Positions 35,277-44,850 of a DNA stretch of 64,000 bases are shown piece after piece; the stretch's first letter is position 1; the number at the start of each line of letters is the position of its first letter. The translations under genes were made by a program, and so were the position numbers. The notes below the pieces were generated by a model. That model made no database searches and was not told where the DNA came from. It saw only the letters and a list, made by a program, of their open reading frames with translations. Origin of the DNA: Bacteroidia bacterium (GTDB taxonomy: Bacteria > Bacteroidota > Bacteroidia > Chitinophagales > Chitinophagaceae); NCBI GenBank assembly GCA_030426665.1, contig JAUHYD010000004.1:169598-233597 (forward strand), read 5' to 3'.

Positions 35277-36182
35277 GTGTCAGTAATCAAATCGAAAGTG
35301 GTTTATGTGATTGCAGGACCTACAGCGGTAGGAAAAACCGCTGTGGCTATCGCGTTGGCCAAACGTTTGGGTACAGAGATAGTATCTGCCGATAGTAGGC
35401 AATGCTATAAAGAAATGACCATAGGCACAGCCAAACCAACGGCTGAGGAGCTGGCTGCTGTTAAACACCACTTTATAGATGCATATCCGGTAACGTCGCC
35501 ATTGACTGCGGCAGATTATGAATCATTGGCGTTGGGGTATCTGGAAGAGATATTTGCACAAAACGATACAGCTGTGGTGTGCGGCGGTACAGGGCTTTAC
35601 GTAAAAGCACTGTGCGAGGGTCTGGATGCGATGCCGCAGACAGATGCCGGCATAGCAGCAGAAACGGAAGCACAATACAAGCAACAGGGTATGGAGTGGC
35701 TGCAACAGGCAGTAGCTACCGAAGACCCTGAGTTTTATGATTCGGGAGAGATACACAATCCGGCGCGACTGTTGCGGGCACTGTCATTTATTCGTACGAC
35801 AGGTAAGAGTATTGTACAATACCGAACAAGCACTGCAAAACAGCGACCATTCCGGATAGTAAAAGTTGCATTAGATATGCCACGCCCGGTACTATATGAC
35901 CGGATAAACACTCGGGTAGACGCGATGGTAGCAGATGGTCTGGTGGAAGAAGTACAGCAACTGCTACCACACAAACACCTGAAAAACCTGCAGACAGTGG
36001 GCTATACAGAGATATTTGACCACTTAGCCGATAGATGTACACTGCCCGATGCTATTGAAAAAATAAAGCAACACACCAGAAACTATGCCAAGCGTCAGAT
36101 AACGTGGTTTAAGAAAGACAAAGCTTTTGTGTGGTTAGACCCGGGCGATAAGGAAATTGTTGACAAGATAGTGGCGCTTTGA
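35277..36182 (+). CDS. miaA: tRNA dimethylallyltransferase
   Basis: 301 residues from GTG at 35277. The P-loop GPTAVGKTAVA, the substrate motif EIVSADSRQCYKEMTIGTAKPT, GGTGLYVKALCEGLD, and the tRNA-binding helices near NPARLLRALSFIRTTGKS define MiaA. It transfers a dimethylallyl group to A37 of tRNAs that read codons starting with U. Length is normal for the family. The terminator just upstream leaves little room for a promoter, so transcription may start very close to the GTG. Confidence 0.95.
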   Translation: MSVIKSKVVYVIAGPTAVGKTAVAIALAKRLGTEIVSADSRQCYKEMTIGTAKPTAEELAAVKHHFIDAYPVTSPLTAADYESLALGYLEEIFAQNDTAVVCGGTGLYVKALCEGLDAMPQTDAGIAAETEAQYKQQGMEWLQQAVATEDPEFYDSGEIHNPARLLRALSFIRTTGKSIVQYRTSTAKQRPFRIVKVALDMPRPVLYDRINTRVDAMVADGLVEEVQQLLPHKHLKNLQTVGYTEIFDHLADRCTLPDAIEKIKQHTRNYAKRQITWFKKDKAFVWLDPGDKEIVDKIVAL

Positions 36183-36281
36183 GTCAGTGGCAGATTTTGT
36201 GACGAGCGCATTTAAACAAAATATAGTAAATTGCTCTACTATTAATTGAGTATTGTTCAGTTCCGAAAAATAAGTATGTAT

Positions 36282-38228
36282 ATGAAAAGGGTCTTGTTTG
36301 GTTTAATTGCAGTAGTAATGTTAAGTGGCACTGCCACTAATGCTGTTGCAAAACATGGTGGGTGTGCCGCGCAAAAAAAGAAAAATAAGAGGGCGCAGGC
36401 AAAGACAACTATGGCAGACCCCGGTGAAGGAGATTATGACATTAAGCATCTGTTGTTTCATCTGACCGTTTCTGACACGTCGATATATGTGGAGGGAGAT
36501 GTGGCAACAACGGCTGAAGTGGTAGCAACATCTATGAGCAATTACGTTTTTGAGTTGGGCAATACGTTGACAATTGACTCCGCTAAAATAAACGGTACGA
36601 TACTACCCGTAACCACCGCCGGCGATGTTCGTACTATTTCTTTGCCAACGGCATTGCCCTCCGGCTCTATGTTTACAGCGCAGGTGTACTATCACGGTAT
36701 GCCACCTACAGGGGGTGGATTCTTTAATGGAATAACGCATACGGTATCATCCGGAGGCACACACATGGTATATACGGTAAGCGACCCATGGGTAGCACTC
36801 AACTGGTGGCCGTGTAAGCAGTCGGTAAATGATCAGGCAGACTCTGTAGATATGTTCATCAGCGTACCTGATAGTGTTGTCGACGGAAGCGAAGGAAAGC
36901 TCGTAAATGTAGATATGACGTCTACCCCCGGCCGGTGGATTTACCACTGGAAAACCAATTACCCGATAGACTACTACCTGATTTCGATAGCTGTAGCCCG
37001 ATATGCTGAGTACAAATCATATCTGCACTTTACGGGCAGCACCGACTCTATGTTGATACAAAATTTCTTCTTGGACACTGCCACATTTAACCCGGCCCAT
37101 AAGGCGAAGTTTGACAGTGTGGGTTTGATGATAGACTACTTTTCATCGTTGTTCGGTCGGTATCCGTTTTGGGAAGAGAAGTACGGTATGTGCTTGACAA
37201 GTCTTGGTGGCGGCATGGAACACCAAACCATGACAACGATAGGTGTTGTCTACACAACTACGATTGCGCACGAGTTGATGCACCAATGGTTTGGCGACCA
37301 TGTAACGTACAAGACGTGGGGTGATATGTGGCTGAGCGAAGGTTTTGCTTCTTTTTCGGAACAACTGTACTTAAATAAGTTTTGGGGAGCAGATGCTGCA
37401 CGAGCGCACAGACTGTATCAGCTGAGTGGTGCTACCTCTGATCCATGTGGCATGACCTATGTAAATGATACCACTACTAGTGACAGCCTGTTTACTGCCA
37501 ACCAATATCCGAAGGCCTGTCTCATTATTAATACGTTACGCTATCTGGCGCCGGAAGATAGCCTGTTTTTCAAGGTTTTGCGGACTTACCAAAGTACATA
37601 CTCTTTTGGGAATGCAAGCACTGCAGACTTTAAAGCAATAGCGGAGTCGATATATGGTTTTAGCCTGGACACTTTCTTCAACCAGTGGATATATGGTAGA
37701 GGCTTCCCGAATTATAAAGTTGCCTGGAATCAATCAGGCAGTACGGTTTGGGTGAAGCTGATGCAGAGTCAGTCTTGCCCATCATATACCAACCATTTCA
37801 GTACACCGGTGCAGGTGCGTCTGCGTGCTGGTAGTATAGACACGTTTATAAAAGTGTACAACAGCATCGACACACAGGTGTTTTCGTTTGAGTGGGCGCC
37901 TACGGTTACCAATGTGTACCTGAATACAGATGTATGGACAGTGATGCGGGTGCTCGGCAGTAGCATAAGGGATGTTTCATTGGGTGTGGGGGATATAAAG
38001 AAACATGGTAGCATAAACGTACGACCCAATCCTAGCGACAATTATTGGGAAATAAGCAATATACCCGAAGCGACTGCTCTAACCCTACTGGATGTAACCG
38101 GGCGGAAACTATGGGAAGGTAAAAGCAACAATGGCACAACACAGATACCGGGCGCGACACTCCCTACCGGCAACTATCTGCTGCAAGTGGGCGATGATAA
38201 GAAACATGTGAAGCTGGTGCGGTGGTAG
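36282..38228 (+). CDS. Secreted M1-family aminopeptidase with T9SS type A sorting domain
   Basis: 648 residues from ATG at 36282, chosen because it starts a clear signal peptide (MKRVLFGLIAVVML). The M1 domain has the zinc site HELMHQWFG with a downstream WLSEGFASF (third ligand Glu) and the substrate motif GGGMEHQTM in place of GAMEN, a variant typical of this bacterial M1 branch. The last about 75 residues (SINVRPNPSDNYWEI, LPTGNYLLQV, HVKLVRW) are a T9SS sorting domain. The enzyme should therefore act outside the cell, trimming peptides. The signal-proximal KKKNKRAQ stretch is basic and of unknown role. Confidence 0.92.
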   Translation: MKRVLFGLIAVVMLSGTATNAVAKHGGCAAQKKKNKRAQAKTTMADPGEGDYDIKHLLFHLTVSDTSIYVEGDVATTAEVVATSMSNYVFELGNTLTIDSAKINGTILPVTTAGDVRTISLPTALPSGSMFTAQVYYHGMPPTGGGFFNGITHTVSSGGTHMVYTVSDPWVALNWWPCKQSVNDQADSVDMFISVPDSVVDGSEGKLVNVDMTSTPGRWIYHWKTNYPIDYYLISIAVARYAEYKSYLHFTGSTDSMLIQNFFLDTATFNPAHKAKFDSVGLMIDYFSSLFGRYPFWEEKYGMCLTSLGGGMEHQTMTTIGVVYTTTIAHELMHQWFGDHVTYKTWGDMWLSEGFASFSEQLYLNKFWGADAARAHRLYQLSGATSDPCGMTYVNDTTTSDSLFTANQYPKACLIINTLRYLAPEDSLFFKVLRTYQSTYSFGNASTADFKAIAESIYGFSLDTFFNQWIYGRGFPNYKVAWNQSGSTVWVKLMQSQSCPSYTNHFSTPVQVRLRAGSIDTFIKVYNSIDTQVFSFEWAPTVTNVYLNTDVWTVMRVLGSSIRDVSLGVGDIKKHGSINVRPNPSDNYWEISNIPEATALTLLDVTGRKLWEGKSNNGTTQIPGATLPTGNYLLQVGDDKKHVKLVRW

Positions 38229-38400
38229 GGTGCAGGTGATATTGCTCGCTGTATATCTGCCAGGAGTTAGCTTGTAGATATTGCTGAGTTTCAGGAATAC
38301 GCAAGTAGAAGCCAGTTAAAACGTTCGTAGTAGTTACAATCAATATTGCTCACGATACATTAACGTACATGCCATTATCTTTGCATAAATTAATGCAACA

Positions 38401-38934
38401 TTGAAAACTACAAAGCTGCTCGTGCTTATTGCCATAATAACCTGTTACGGGTTCATATTGGCTATCGTGCTCCCGCTGCAAAGTGCTGGTCAAACTAAAA
38501 ATTCTGAAGATGCCATTGGGCAAGTTCAGCCATTGATGGTCGAGGATGCTTATGGTCATAAAACAAATGCTGCACAGCAAAAGGGCAAGGTTGTTTTCAT
38601 CAATTTTTGGTCGCTGACATGTGTGCCCTGCAAGGCCGAGATGCCCACCATCAACCATCTGCAAATGCACTACAAAGACGATACCGACTTGCAGGTTTAT
38701 GCGGTAGACCTGGATCACAATTTTCACGAGGACTACACATATTTCGCCAAAAAGGGGTACTCACTCGGTATTTATGCACCGTCGGGTGTAGTGCCTACTT
38801 CTCTGTTTAAGGGAGAATTACCTACCACCGTTGTTATAGACAAGAATGGCAATATTGCCCGCTTTCAGGCAGGGCAGGACCATTATGATACACCTGAGTT
38901 TTTTCATTTTATTGATTCGCTGCTAAGTGAATAG
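38401..38934 (+). CDS. TlpA-like thioredoxin-fold protein
   Basis: 177 residues from TTG at 38401. A membrane-anchor or signal segment (about 1-30) is followed by a TlpA/ResA-like thioredoxin domain: GKVVFINFWSLTCVPCKAEMP with the redox pair CVPC, then LPTTVVIDKNGNIARFQAG with the cis-Pro in LPTT. Such proteins reduce or oxidise disulfides in the periplasm, often for cytochrome c maturation. TATCTTTG at 38376-38383 is a good -7 element but no matching -33 is seen. Confidence 0.85.
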   Translation: MKTTKLLVLIAIITCYGFILAIVLPLQSAGQTKNSEDAIGQVQPLMVEDAYGHKTNAAQQKGKVVFINFWSLTCVPCKAEMPTINHLQMHYKDDTDLQVYAVDLDHNFHEDYTYFAKKGYSLGIYAPSGVVPTSLFKGELPTTVVIDKNGNIARFQAGQDHYDTPEFFHFIDSLLSE

Positions 38935-39031
38935 CCTGCTCAGATTGACCCCAATCACCCTCTAAAGTGACAAATGTCACACAAATGCGTTTTGGGATAA
39001 GCTACATTTACCGGATAAAAAAATAATTTAT

Positions 39032-39238
39032 ATGAAAAAGAACATGGGTAGTGCTGATCGTATTATAAGAGTCCTGATTGTTTTGGCGATTGCAGGTTTG
39101 TACTATACCGGAATTCTTACCGGTATGGTGGCTACAATATTATTAGTGGTCGCCGGTGTGTTTTTGTTGACGGCATTCATGAGTATATGCCCGTTGTATA
39201 TGCCTTTCGGCATCAGTACTTGTAGTAAAAAGAAGTAG
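39032..39238 (+). CDS. DUF2892 small membrane protein
   Basis: 68 residues: the conserved KNMGSADRIIRVLIVLAIAGLYY start, a second hydrophobic segment, then the terminal CPLYMPFGISTC. This is the YgaP-type transmembrane domain (DUF2892), found alone or fused to rhodanese domains. Function is unknown; the two cysteines near the end are typical of the family. It lies between a TlpA-like protein and an ABC exporter on the same strand. Confidence 0.88.
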   Translation: MKKNMGSADRIIRVLIVLAIAGLYYTGILTGMVATILLVVAGVFLLTAFMSICPLYMPFGISTCSKKK

Positions 39239-39324
39239 GAGATTACACGCTATAGAGCAGAGTAATACCCTGATTGCTTCAGGGATGGGAAAGGTATCGG
39301 CATTTTCAACGACCTTTGCCCCCG

Positions 39325-41073
39325 ATGAAAAACCTGCGCTCCCTCAACAAGTACTTCCTGAAGTATAAATGGCGGCTATTGCTTGGGGTGTTGTTTGTGG
39401 CAATCTCCGGCAAATTTGCTGTTATGCCGGGCAACGTCATCCGCGATATTCTGGACGACGTGCAGCATCTGATTAAAAACAAAGGCAACAGCGACGAGGT
39501 GTTCAGTGTGGTATTTCGTGGTGGTATGTTGCTGCTGGGGCTGGCATTGCTGAGAGGGTTATTTATGTTTATGATGCGACAGACGCTAATCGTTATGTCG
39601 CGACATATTGAATACGACCAGAAAAACGAAATATACAATCAGTATCAGCGACTGAATACCCAATTTTTCAAATCCAACTTTACGGGTGACCTTATGAACC
39701 GCATCTCTGAAGATGTGTCGCGTGTGCGTCTGTATACCGGTCCGTCCGTCATGTACTTTACAAATGTTGTGTTCCTCGTGATTTTTTGTGTCGCCGATAT
39801 GCTGCGTGTGAATGTGATGCTCACTATTTGTGTTATTACACCATTACCCGTTTTAGCAATATCTATCTACTATGTCAACCGGGTAATTTTCAAAAAAAGC
39901 AGTAAAATTCAGCAGCAACTTTCAGCACTCACAACCACAGCACAGGAGTCCTATTCCGGAATACGGGTGATAAAGTCGTTTGTACAGGAGCGCAATATGT
40001 TGCGTTTCTTTGAGGATGGCTCTGAGGCTTATAGGAAGAGTACTATTAACCTTTCTCTCACTGAGGCGGTTTACTTTCCGGCAATGAATTTGTTTATCGG
40101 GTTCAGTATGCTGTCGACAGTTTTAATAGGTGGTTACTTTGCGATACAAGGGCAAATATCTACCGGCAATATCGCCCAGTTCGTCATATACATTAACCTG
40201 TTGATTTTCCCGATTTCGAGTATCGGGATGGTGGCAAGCATGGTGCAGCGAGCGGGTGCTTCTCAGAAGAGAATAGATGAGTTTCTGGACACAGTACCGG
40301 ACATAGTATCACCCGCAAATGCAATCGCAACGCCGCCAGTCGGTGCCATTCGTTTCGATGATGTGAGTTTCACTTACGCACACACCGGTGTTACTGCACT
40401 AAAGAATTTTTCACTGGATATCAAGGCGGGTGAAAAGGTGGCGATAATTGGCAGAACTGGTTCCGGTAAGTCTACAATCGGCCACCTGTTGTTGCGCATG
40501 TATGACACCACAGATGGTCGGCTATTGGTTGATGACAGTAACGTGAAAGAATATGACCTACAGGCACTCAGAGAAGGCATATCTTATGCACCGCAGGAGC
40601 CTTATTTATTTTCCGACTCTGTTTTCAATAACATTCGATTTGGTAAACAGTCTGCCTCAAAGGAAGACGTAATGGAAGCCGCTCGTATGGCAGACCTCGA
40701 CAACGACATAAGTTCTTTCCCGAAGGGCTATGACACCATGATAGGTGAGCGGGGCGTAATGCTAAGCGGCGGTCAGAAGCAACGAATGATACTTGCAAGG
40801 GCGATACTCAAAAATAGCAACATTTTCTTGCTGGACGAATGCCTGTCCGCGGTAGACACAAGAACCGAGCAAACCATACTCGGCAACCTGAAGAATTACC
40901 TGCCCGGAAAAACAACCATTGTTATTACTCACAGAATATTTACCGGATGGAGCTTCGACAAAATTATTGTTCTGGACGACGGTAGTATCGCAGAGCAAGG
41001 AACCCACAATGAGCTTATGCAGCTCAACGGCAGGTACGCACGCTTATATGAACACCAGACAGCAACGGATTAA
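39325..41073 (+). CDS. ABC exporter (fused permease-ATPase)
   Basis: 582 residues from ATG at 39325; the longer reading from 39274 adds 17 residues with no membrane or family signal. A six-helix type IV permease domain (about 1-320) is fused to a nucleotide-binding domain with Walker A GRTGSGKSTIGHLL, Q-loop YAPQEPYLFSDSV, signature LSGGQKQRM, Walker B IFLLDECLSAVD and H-loop VITHRIF. The Walker B has DEC where DEA/DEP is usual, but the catalytic Glu is present. It would act as a homo- or heterodimer exporting lipids, peptides or drugs; substrate unknown. Confidence 0.92.
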   Translation: MKNLRSLNKYFLKYKWRLLLGVLFVAISGKFAVMPGNVIRDILDDVQHLIKNKGNSDEVFSVVFRGGMLLLGLALLRGLFMFMMRQTLIVMSRHIEYDQKNEIYNQYQRLNTQFFKSNFTGDLMNRISEDVSRVRLYTGPSVMYFTNVVFLVIFCVADMLRVNVMLTICVITPLPVLAISIYYVNRVIFKKSSKIQQQLSALTTTAQESYSGIRVIKSFVQERNMLRFFEDGSEAYRKSTINLSLTEAVYFPAMNLFIGFSMLSTVLIGGYFAIQGQISTGNIAQFVIYINLLIFPISSIGMVASMVQRAGASQKRIDEFLDTVPDIVSPANAIATPPVGAIRFDDVSFTYAHTGVTALKNFSLDIKAGEKVAIIGRTGSGKSTIGHLLLRMYDTTDGRLLVDDSNVKEYDLQALREGISYAPQEPYLFSDSVFNNIRFGKQSASKEDVMEAARMADLDNDISSFPKGYDTMIGERGVMLSGGQKQRMILARAILKNSNIFLLDECLSAVDTRTEQTILGNLKNYLPGKTTIVITHRIFTGWSFDKIIVLDDGSIAEQGTHNELMQLNGRYARLYEHQTATD

Positions 41074-41087
41074 ACCCCTTTGCACAA

Positions 41088-42023
41088 CTACATCACATAG
41101 AAGTCCTCCTCCTGTCGTGCTCTCACTTTTGCTGATGACCCTTCATTGGTGGCCGGCAACTCATCCCTGCTCATTTGTGTCAGGTCTCTTTCTATCGCCG
41201 TAGCAATCGTAGTAACAGGCGTGTCCGTAGGTTTGTTGTCAAACGGATCCTGTAGGTGGATTGCCATCTTTTCTATGAGCAGAAAACAGGAAGATATGGC
41301 AACCACAACCAAAATTTCCAATGCTCCGAAAGTCTCAATGAACCCGAAGGGTAGCAGTGCGATAAACATGATGAGCGAGAAGTGAATGTATAGGCTATAT
41401 GTGGCCGGGAAAACGGTGTTTTTGATGCGTTCGCATTTTCCCTGCGCATCGCATAACTTACTGATGGTTCTGTCTATTTCTACTTGCTGATACCTGTTGA
41501 TATAGCCATTTTCTAAAGCCTCTTTAATGTCTCTTCCGTGCATATTGAGCAACGCTGCAGGAACATTTGAGTATCTGGACACAGTTTCCAGTTCTTCAAG
41601 GCTTATGTACTCTTCCAGGCCGGTAAGTGGAGACTGCCCACGAAGGTGTTGCCCAAGACTAAATGCCCATCCTATCTGTCTGCGAATGATCTGGTTTTTC
41701 AGTATGTCCAGATGCGGATTGCCATAGTCGTTTTGCATGAACCAGAGGGTTTCTCTGGCCAGGCTGCGCGAGTCATTTACGATAGCGCCCCAAATATGCC
41801 GGGCTTCCCACCAGCGGTCATATGCCTGGTTTGATCGGAAGCCCAGAAGCAGTGATATAACGGTGCCTAGAATAGCCGGCACAGACAAGGGTATGGATAT
41901 GCGGATAAAGTGTACGTTGTGGTACAGCTCGTATACTATGGAAGAGTATACAAGTATGAACAGCAGTTCGAACCTGATTTTGCCGAATACATACTTTAAT
42001 GGAATCTTCTCTCTAAGTAACAT
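41088..42023 (-). CDS. Bestrophin-family anion channel protein
   Basis: 311 residues. Family text: RFELLFILVYSSIVYELY, IPLSVPAILGTVISLLLGFRSNQAYDRWWEARHIWGAIVNDSRSLAR, and a conserved PFGFIETFGALEILVVVAISSCF helix with the pore-region DPFDNKPTDTPVT. Bacterial bestrophins are pentameric channels, often for anions or cations. The C-terminal tail is acidic (ARQEEDFYVM). It is followed in the minus direction by the end of an ABC exporter in convergent orientation, and preceded by the USP-like gene. Confidence 0.9.
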   Translation of the reverse strand: MLLREKIPLKYVFGKIRFELLFILVYSSIVYELYHNVHFIRISIPLSVPAILGTVISLLLGFRSNQAYDRWWEARHIWGAIVNDSRSLARETLWFMQNDYGNPHLDILKNQIIRRQIGWAFSLGQHLRGQSPLTGLEEYISLEELETVSRYSNVPAALLNMHGRDIKEALENGYINRYQQVEIDRTISKLCDAQGKCERIKNTVFPATYSLYIHFSLIMFIALLPFGFIETFGALEILVVVAISSCFLLIEKMAIHLQDPFDNKPTDTPVTTIATAIERDLTQMSRDELPATNEGSSAKVRARQEEDFYVM

Positions 42024-42060
42024 GTTTGGGAGTAGTTTTAAGCCTGGCTCTTATAGGTTC

Positions 42061-42546
42061 TTAACCGAGCGAGCTGCTAAAAGAATATTTGTTGACAGGC
42101 TTTTCGGTTAGTTTTGTTTCTTTTTCCGTCGAGAACCTATCAATCATCTTAATGCCTGATTTTTTGAACATTGTTTCCGGGTTTACGCTTTCCTTAACAA
42201 CAGAGACAAAGCGGTATTCTTCCGGAATAGCGATATAGTCGATATCGAGCGCCTCTGCATAATTCCTGAAGGCAGAAACGGTAGAGCCGTGCATCACACG
42301 GAAGCTAATATTCTGAATGTTGCTATTGTTCATTTTTGCCCTTCTGCAGCTTATTCTCAGAGATTCGGTTATGAGGCTGCCATGGCTGTTCAACCCTACT
42401 CTGTGCATTGCATCTATTAGGCTATCCGGCATTTCAAAGGCATGAAACAGATAAATGTTAATTCGGTCAGTTGTTGACCGGGCAACGTGTCTGGCAAATT
42501 GAATTGAGTTGTCTGTAAAGTCTGTAGGAATTAATACGTTTCTCAT
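42061..42546 (-). CDS. Universal stress protein-like protein
   Basis: 161 residues. The start MRNVLIPTDFTDNSIQFARHVA and the hydrophobic NIYLFHAFEMP match the USP fold, and ALDIDYIAIPEEYR corresponds to the usual DLIVVG strand. The ATP-binding GxxG...G(S/T) motif near the C-terminus is absent, replaced by a charged, Ser-rich tail (KYSFSSSLG), so nucleotide binding is doubtful. It precedes the bestrophin gene by 37 nt and probably shares its transcript. Confidence 0.65.
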   Translation of the reverse strand: MRNVLIPTDFTDNSIQFARHVARSTTDRINIYLFHAFEMPDSLIDAMHRVGLNSHGSLITESLRISCRRAKMNNSNIQNISFRVMHGSTVSAFRNYAEALDIDYIAIPEEYRFVSVVKESVNPETMFKKSGIKMIDRFSTEKETKLTEKPVNKYSFSSSLG

Positions 42547-42660
42547 AGTCCTGATTTTATTTAACTAATGATTCCTGGCAAAGATGAACCACAGTAGTTA
42601 ACAGGATATAAGAACTGAATTAGATGTACATAAGATTATGATTAAAATGAAATAAGAAAA

Positions 42661-44040
42661 TCAAGCAATTGAATTGTAAGGGAGCGTTAGCGTGACTGTA
42701 GTGCCGCCACTTCCATATGAGAACACATCAATTGTTCCTTTGTGCAGTCTGAAAATGTTACGTGTAAGGGGAAGCCCGATGCCATAGCCTTTGTATTTTC
42801 TGGTATTTGACGCCCTGAAAAAAGGGTCATAGATATACTTCAGTTCTTTTTCAGGTATGCCGATTCCCTCGTCCTTTACAACTATTTGCAGTTGCTCGTC
42901 AATCACATTGAGTTTGACAAGTACAGGGCGGTTGTCGGAATATTTGCATCCGTTTTCAATGATGTTGCTAAGTCCGAGTTTCAGCAATTGGTAATTTCCG
43001 GCGACTACCAGGTACTTATCGTTAGCAGGCATTTTGCTGAAGTCGATGCGTACATTGTTTTCCGGTATCAATTTGTTGATTGTGTTCTTTACTTCTATTA
43101 GCAGCTCGTCTATGTGAATTTTTTTGAGGTCCTGCCCTTTTCCGTCAAACCCTGTTTGTGCCAGATTGAGTAAACTGTCTGTCAGTTGCTGCAGTTTTTC
43201 TGCCTGGCTGACGATTACTTCCAGTGAGTGCTTGTATTCTACATTTTCTCTTGGTCGGGATAGAGCTATCTCTGCTTCGCCATAGATGGCGGTTAGCGGA
43301 GTTCTGAATTCATGGGAGGCGTTGCTGACAAAGTTGTTTTGGGTCTCAAACGCCGTTTCCAGTCTGCTGAGCATTTTATTAAATGTAGAGGTTAGCTCGG
43401 CTATTTCGTCTTCGCCCGGCGGATCTTCCAGACGCAGGTGCAAGTTGTCAACACCAATGGTTTTTACTTTTTCTGTAATTTCTCTCACAGGTTTAAAGGT
43501 GTGTCGGGAAAAGAATATGCCGGTAGTATAAGCAACAACAATACTTGCAAGGCAGCATGCTATAAGTATCCAACGCAGGTTACGGGCATAACGGATGCTG
43601 TCCGCATTTTGTGCACCTACAATCACGATGTATGGGTTGCCGTGGTCGTAGTAGTATAGCCCATTGTAAAAGTAGTTGCCAACTTTGAGGTTCGCAGTTT
43701 TGTTCGCCTTAAGTTGTGCATAGAACTCAGGAGTAAGGTCTGGGTTGGCATTAGTTTGCCTAAAGGAACCCAGACTGTCTGCCGGAAAAAAGTACTCTTT
43801 TTCGTCAGGCAGCGACTCAAGGTGCTGCTGCCTTATTTCGCTGTATATCTCTTCGAGGTCTACCCGGTTATGTTCCAGTAGTTGTGCTTTGGCTGTTATG
43901 ATACCTCGTATTTCCAGACGTTTGTAGTAGTCCTGAAAGGCAAACATATTCATAAAGAAATAGGCAACAGTACTTGTAAGCAGCAGAATTGCCGCCGCGA
44001 TACAGGTGAAGATAAATGCCGTTTTCTGTTGTACAGTCAT
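42661..44040 (-). CDS. HAMP-domain sensor histidine kinase
   Basis: 459 residues. An N-terminal membrane helix (about 10-35), a periplasmic sensor of about 130 residues, and a second helix (residues 155-180) lead into a HAMP linker. The HisKA domain has NASHEFRTPLTAIYGEAEIALS with the phosphorylated His, and HATPase_c shows NIIENGCKYSDNRP (N box), DEGIGIPEKELKYIYDPFFRA and GYGIGLPLTRNI. The periplasmic part is not a named sensor. It starts 2 nt after the response-regulator stop, so the pair is tightly coupled. Confidence 0.93.
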   Translation of the reverse strand: MTVQQKTAFIFTCIAAAILLLTSTVAYFFMNMFAFQDYYKRLEIRGIITAKAQLLEHNRVDLEEIYSEIRQQHLESLPDEKEYFFPADSLGSFRQTNANPDLTPEFYAQLKANKTANLKVGNYFYNGLYYYDHGNPYIVIVGAQNADSIRYARNLRWILIACCLASIVVAYTTGIFFSRHTFKPVREITEKVKTIGVDNLHLRLEDPPGEDEIAELTSTFNKMLSRLETAFETQNNFVSNASHEFRTPLTAIYGEAEIALSRPRENVEYKHSLEVIVSQAEKLQQLTDSLLNLAQTGFDGKGQDLKKIHIDELLIEVKNTINKLIPENNVRIDFSKMPANDKYLVVAGNYQLLKLGLSNIIENGCKYSDNRPVLVKLNVIDEQLQIVVKDEGIGIPEKELKYIYDPFFRASNTRKYKGYGIGLPLTRNIFRLHKGTIDVFSYGSGGTTVTLTLPYNSIA

Positions 44041-44042
44041 GC

Positions 44043-44750
44043 CTAGGAATCTTTGAGGATATAACCCATGCCGATTACCGTATGAATTAATTTCGGCTCA
44101 AAGTCTTTGTCTATTTTTTTTCGAAGATAGTTTACATAAACGTCCACTACATTGGTAGCCATATTGAAGTCGACTCCCCACACATTCTCCAGAAGATCCA
44201 TGCGGGAAACTACTTTTTTCTTGTTTTTCAGAAAATGCTCCAGCATGCGGTACTCGGTAGAGGTGAGGTTGATGGGCTTATTATTTCTTGATACAGTTTT
44301 AGCATCAATATCCATTTCGAGGTCCGCGATTTTCAGTTTGTTTTCCTCAGAAAAGGTTCCGTTTGTTCTTCTTAGCAATGCCCTGATTCTGGCTATCAGC
44401 TCGGCGAATTTAAATGGCTTTACCAGATAGTCGTCGGCGCCGTTTTCCAGGCTGGTTACTATGTTTTCTGTCGTGCCTAGTGCGGTGAGCATAAGGATCG
44501 GTCTGCTCTCGTTCATTTTTCTGAGCATCTTGCAAAGCTCGATGCCGTTTAGCCCCGGTAACATGATATCCAGAATATACAGGTCGTAATTATGGTCAGT
44601 TGCCATCTGAAAGCCGATATTCCCATCCGGAGCTATACTTACAGTACAGCCCGCTTCGGTCAATCCTTTGGATATCACATTGGCAATATTGGGTTCGTCT
44701 TCTACCAGTAATATATTGGGTGAAATACCATTGTTGACTTCTCTAGGCAT
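44043..44750 (-). CDS. OmpR/PhoB-family response regulator
   Basis: 235 residues. Receiver domain (about 10-120) with acidic pocket VEDEP, phospho-acceptor in YILDIMLPGLNG, and Lys in YLVKPFKFAEL. The winged-helix output domain (about 140-235) has NLTSTEYRMLEHFLKNKKKVVSR and VVDVYVNYLRKKID. It pairs with the histidine kinase directly downstream in the same operon. galE lies upstream on the same strand with a 100-nt gap. Target genes are not evident. Confidence 0.94.
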   Translation of the reverse strand: MPREVNNGISPNILLVEDEPNIANVISKGLTEAGCTVSIAPDGNIGFQMATDHNYDLYILDIMLPGLNGIELCKMLRKMNESRPILMLTALGTTENIVTSLENGADDYLVKPFKFAELIARIRALLRRTNGTFSEENKLKIADLEMDIDAKTVSRNNKPINLTSTEYRMLEHFLKNKKKVVSRMDLLENVWGVDFNMATNVVDVYVNYLRKKIDKDFEPKLIHTVIGMGYILKDS

Positions 44751-44850
44751 GAGTAAATTGGTTTTTTTGAACTAGAATGTAACCTGTAAAAACAGTAGTG
44801 CTTTTGCCACGCGGGCAAATGACACAACTAAGTGAGCGACTGGAGCAAAG